A stretch of DNA of 17,710 nt from Perkinsus olseni (taxonomy: Eukaryota; Perkinsozoa; Perkinsida; Perkinsidae), in assembly GCA_013115135.1 (NCBI GenBank), contig JABANP010000777.1, positions 1-17,710 of the forward strand. The letters run 5' to 3'. Made by a program: the position numbers and the translations under genes. This document shows positions 15,604 through 17,710 of the stretch, piece after piece; positions within the stretch are counted from its first letter, which is position 1, and each line of letters starts with the position of its first letter. The notes under the pieces were generated by a model. The model was not told the DNA's origin and did not search any database. It saw nothing but the letters and a program-made list of their open reading frames with translations.

Positions 15604-16029
15604 TTGAACCAGGTTCACGGATGTCTCAAGAAGAATTTTCTCACTACCGACTTACGTTGGGTCCCATGTGAAGGAACGGTTCGACTTCACTGCCACGTAC
15701 ACTTGTTGAGAGCGGTTAGAGAGTACCTAAGGAGACTGGCAAGGGATCAAGCAGAAGATGAAGCCCACGAAAAGATCGAGCGCCTCCTTGCTGACATCCG
15801 ACTCCTGCAATTCTGTCCGTCGCACGTCATGTTCGCGGTAGCAGCTAAGCTTTTGGGAAGCAGAGTGGGAAGAGGCAGCAAGATACTTCGCTCGGACCTG
15901 GCTGCACAAGAAATTGCGCTTGCTTCCAACAAGCCTGAAATTCCGAACAAGAAATTCCGACTTACCTCCAACCGTGTCCAGGAACTCGCGTGCAATCAAG
16001 GGGACCAACTCGGCGCTGCGCAGAGGTAG
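15604..16029 (+). CDS. Hypothetical exon(s), weak cyclin-fold resemblance
   Basis: A 141-codon open frame opening at a TTG, so the true start or splice acceptor lies elsewhere. Residues 30-95 look like real protein: a helix-rich RAVREYLRRLARDQAEDEAH, then IERLLADIRLLQFCPSHVMF and AVAAKLLG. The last part resembles the helix of a cyclin C-terminal fold, where a hydrophobic stretch is followed by f.PS.iaaAa..la. That resemblance is weak and is offered only as a lead. A donor-like CAGAG|GTAGCAG ends the frame at a 36-base tandem duplication. The residues after about 100 may belong to another frame or an intron. Confidence 0.35.
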   Translation: MNQVHGCLKKNFLTTDLRWVPCEGTVRLHCHVHLLRAVREYLRRLARDQAEDEAHEKIERLLADIRLLQFCPSHVMFAVAAKLLGSRVGRGSKILRSDLAAQEIALASNKPEIPNKKFRLTSNRVQELACNQGDQLGAAQR

Positions 16030-16094
16030 CAGTACTCTTAGGTAGGATAGCAGTAGCACTGGTAGCAGTACTCTTAGGTAGGATAGCAGTAGCA
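16025..16094 (+). repeat. 36-base tandem duplication
   Basis: GGTAGCAGTACTCTTAGGTA and the following 14 bases occur at 16025 and again at 16061, identical over 34 bases. Each copy contains CTCTTAG|GTAGG and GAG|GTAGC-like words that resemble splice sites. It may lie in an intron between the flanking open frames. Confidence 0.75.
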
Positions 16095-16096
16095 AT

Positions 16097-16429
16097 ATGA
16101 ACAGTATTCATCGAACACGATCCCGCCCAGGTCAAATAACTTCAGGTCCGAAGACATCAGCTGCCAAGAACACCTTCATTCACTCCGATCAACACAAATA
16201 CTTAGTGCCAACTACTCATTGTGTATCAATCTGCAAGGAGCGACACCGTCCCAACGACTTTGTCGCGCGGTTTGGAGAGAAACTCGACGACCTCGACGCC
16301 TCCTGGGAAGACTGGACCTGGGATAACTATGAGTTGGCCATATCTTGCATATACGTCGTCACGAGACGAGGAGGGCAACATAATGTTCCTGCTATTGTAG
16401 TCGCAAGGGCTACTGTAAACATGCACTAG
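16097..16429 (+). CDS. Hypothetical open frame, possible exon
   Basis: A 110-codon frame with an acidic tryptophan-rich stretch (GEKLDDLDASWEDWTWDNYE) that looks protein-like, followed by a less convincing tail. No family is recognised. It lies between the cyclin-like stretch and the spliced exons at 16430-16998 and may belong to the same transcript, but I could not find a phase-consistent junction to the next exon. Confidence 0.3.
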   Translation: MNSIHRTRSRPGQITSGPKTSAAKNTFIHSDQHKYLVPTTHCVSICKERHRPNDFVARFGEKLDDLDASWEDWTWDNYELAISCIYVVTRRGGQHNVPAIVVARATVNMH

Positions 16430-17000
16430 GTCACTATGCACTTGGAGTTCGGGTACCTGATATCAGCCTGGCAGACTTGCAACCGCTAGGGGAAGTTAAT
16501 AAAGAGGGAGCGAAGTGAGAAGATCTTCGCGCTTACACTCACCGGTCCACACTCATTGTTCTGCGCAGATACACCAAGGCCAAAGGGCTCACTCCAGATG
16601 CAAATTACGTACGACGGCAGCTGGAAATAATCAGGATGGCTGATGTCAGCTCGGGAATCGGGTGAAGTCCCCAGTTTCCACGCGACGCCTTGAAACTCAA
16701 ACCATCGCGAAGTGTAGACCTGAACAAGCAATACCGAGAGATGGCGGCGGGACAGCTAGAAGATATCCCAGATCCTAGGGTGCAGCAAGCGCAACCTCCC
16801 ATAAACCCAGCGAGCCCATCTTTTGACGTAACTGAGGAAGTGGTGTGTGATATCAATGCTACGGATGGCGAAGGGAGCGAGGTGAGAGGTCAGCGAGTCG
16901 CTCTTTACAATTATTGCGAAACAAGCCTCGTGTCGCAATAATTGCTGCAATCCGATCACAATACTGCCACTCGGGGAGTTTTCAGTTACAATGCCAGTAA
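16430..17000 (+). CDS. 3' part of a spliced gene of unknown function
   Basis: Exons at 16430-16514, 16569-16661, 16713-16881 and 16986-17000 are joined by introns of 54, 51 and 104 bases with GT-AG ends, and phase is kept throughout. The product reads from HYALGVRVPDISLADLQPLG through YTKAKGLTPDANYVRRQLE and VDLNKQYREMAAGQLED to a Pro/Gln-rich segment, and ends DGEGSE-LQCQ. I recognise no domain. If the last intron is retained, the frame ends at 16941. The third intron contains a perfect 12-base hairpin. The 5' end of the gene is not resolved. Confidence 0.5.
16908..16944. repeat. Perfect 12-base hairpin in an intron
   Basis: CAATTATTGCGA (16908-16919) and its complement TCGCAATAATTG (16933-16944) are separated by 13 bases. 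It lies within the 104-base intron 16882-16985, which is twice the usual intron size here. Confidence 0.8.
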
Positions 17001-17710
17001 TGAACATCATTGGCTTGCTTTGTGAGATATGTACTATAAAAAAACGTGTCCATAATCCTATTTGTAGTAGTTCGGCCGGAGAAGACTACTAGTCTACTAC
17101 TCTAGGCAGGTTACTCAAGCACCTTACTTCAGAGTTGTTATCCACTAGAGATCGCCTTGACCGAGCCACCGAGGCAGTTCCTGCTCCAAGAAGAGAGCTC
17201 GCGTCATCTAGACAGCCCTGATCATAGGACGAGTAAGGCGCATTTGTTCATTTGATGAACCCCGCCTAGACTCCAGCCACTTGAGTGCCGAGTCGGAAGC
17301 AAACATCCCCACTTCCATCCAAGTTACAGCCTGAGCGAGCCCAGCGTGCAGCTGGAACAACAACGACCAAGGCACCTCCAGTTCAAGGTCACAGTACTCT
17401 ACTCCCTAGCTCACTTATCACTCCAGCTCTTAATCGTTTTTCTTCGGACCCTCCGGACTCCGAAGTTCGGTGCGTCACAGCGGAATAGTAATAAGGCGGA
17501 CCTCACCACGACGCCCGATCATTGGTCGGCGATCAAGGCATGTGCGTGTCTGTAATGATCCTCTTGATGCCTTCTAGGCTCTCCGCTTCCACGTGGTGAC
17601 GAAGGCACTCGCGATTTGATCGGAAAAGTGTCCGAATGAATCTCGAATCTGCTCCTTCTGATAATGATAATAATGATACTTCGCTCCGTTTGATGGCACA
17701 CATTTCGCTT
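17001..17710. other. No recognisable gene
   Basis: I see no protein family, RNA gene or transposon end. Minor features: GTAGTAG and CTACTAC words in inverted arrangement at about 17065-17101, and a short TGATAA/TAA repeat near 17658-17678. Confidence 0.45.

Overview
The window is eukaryotic. The evidence is a spliced protein gene with introns of mostly 47-53 bases, an LTR retrotransposon, a LINE fragment, a hAT-like non-autonomous DNA transposon and several arrays of one 15-base minisatellite. The small introns, the transposon load and the style of the retroelement proteins remind me of an alveolate protist of the Perkinsus type. That placement is an inference; nothing here proves the taxon.

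Layout. 1-622: a 554-base element bounded by imperfect inverted repeats and rich in TTCCG/CGGAA motifs. 1009-2390: three arrays of the 15-base minisatellite in both orientations, with no recognisable gene between them. 2391-3332: nothing recognised. 3333-4316: an internal piece of a LINE (linker plus the first part of the reverse transcriptase), frameshifted and cut off by a further minisatellite array (4317-4560). 4690-4884: a very regular array of thirteen 15-base units in the opposite orientation. Its fourteenth unit is split by a 6040-base Bel/Pao-like LTR retrotransposon (4886-10925, TSD TCATT). The element encodes Gag with an RNA recognition motif in the place where a zinc knuckle is usual, then protease, reverse transcriptase, RNase H and integrase. 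Pol is broken by several stops and frameshifts.

10952-13635, minus strand: a histidine ammonia-lyase gene reconstructed as eight well-supported exons plus a possible first exon. Every exon before the break is in phase, including the MIO-forming Ala-Ser-Gly region. The gene stops after about 400 residues, directly at the minisatellite array that holds the retrotransposon, so the C-terminal third or more is missing. One of its introns carries a 799-base hAT-like element with exact 8-base target duplications.

13880-14527, minus strand: a small spliced gene starting with a PB1-like domain. 15604-17000, plus strand: at least one spliced gene of unknown function with 50-base introns; a weak cyclin-like stretch lies at its left. 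The rest to 17710 shows no recognisable gene.

The window reads as layers of events: a host gene, minisatellite invasion or expansion at the host gene, insertion of the LTR element into the minisatellite, and decay of the LTR element partly by CpG-type transitions.
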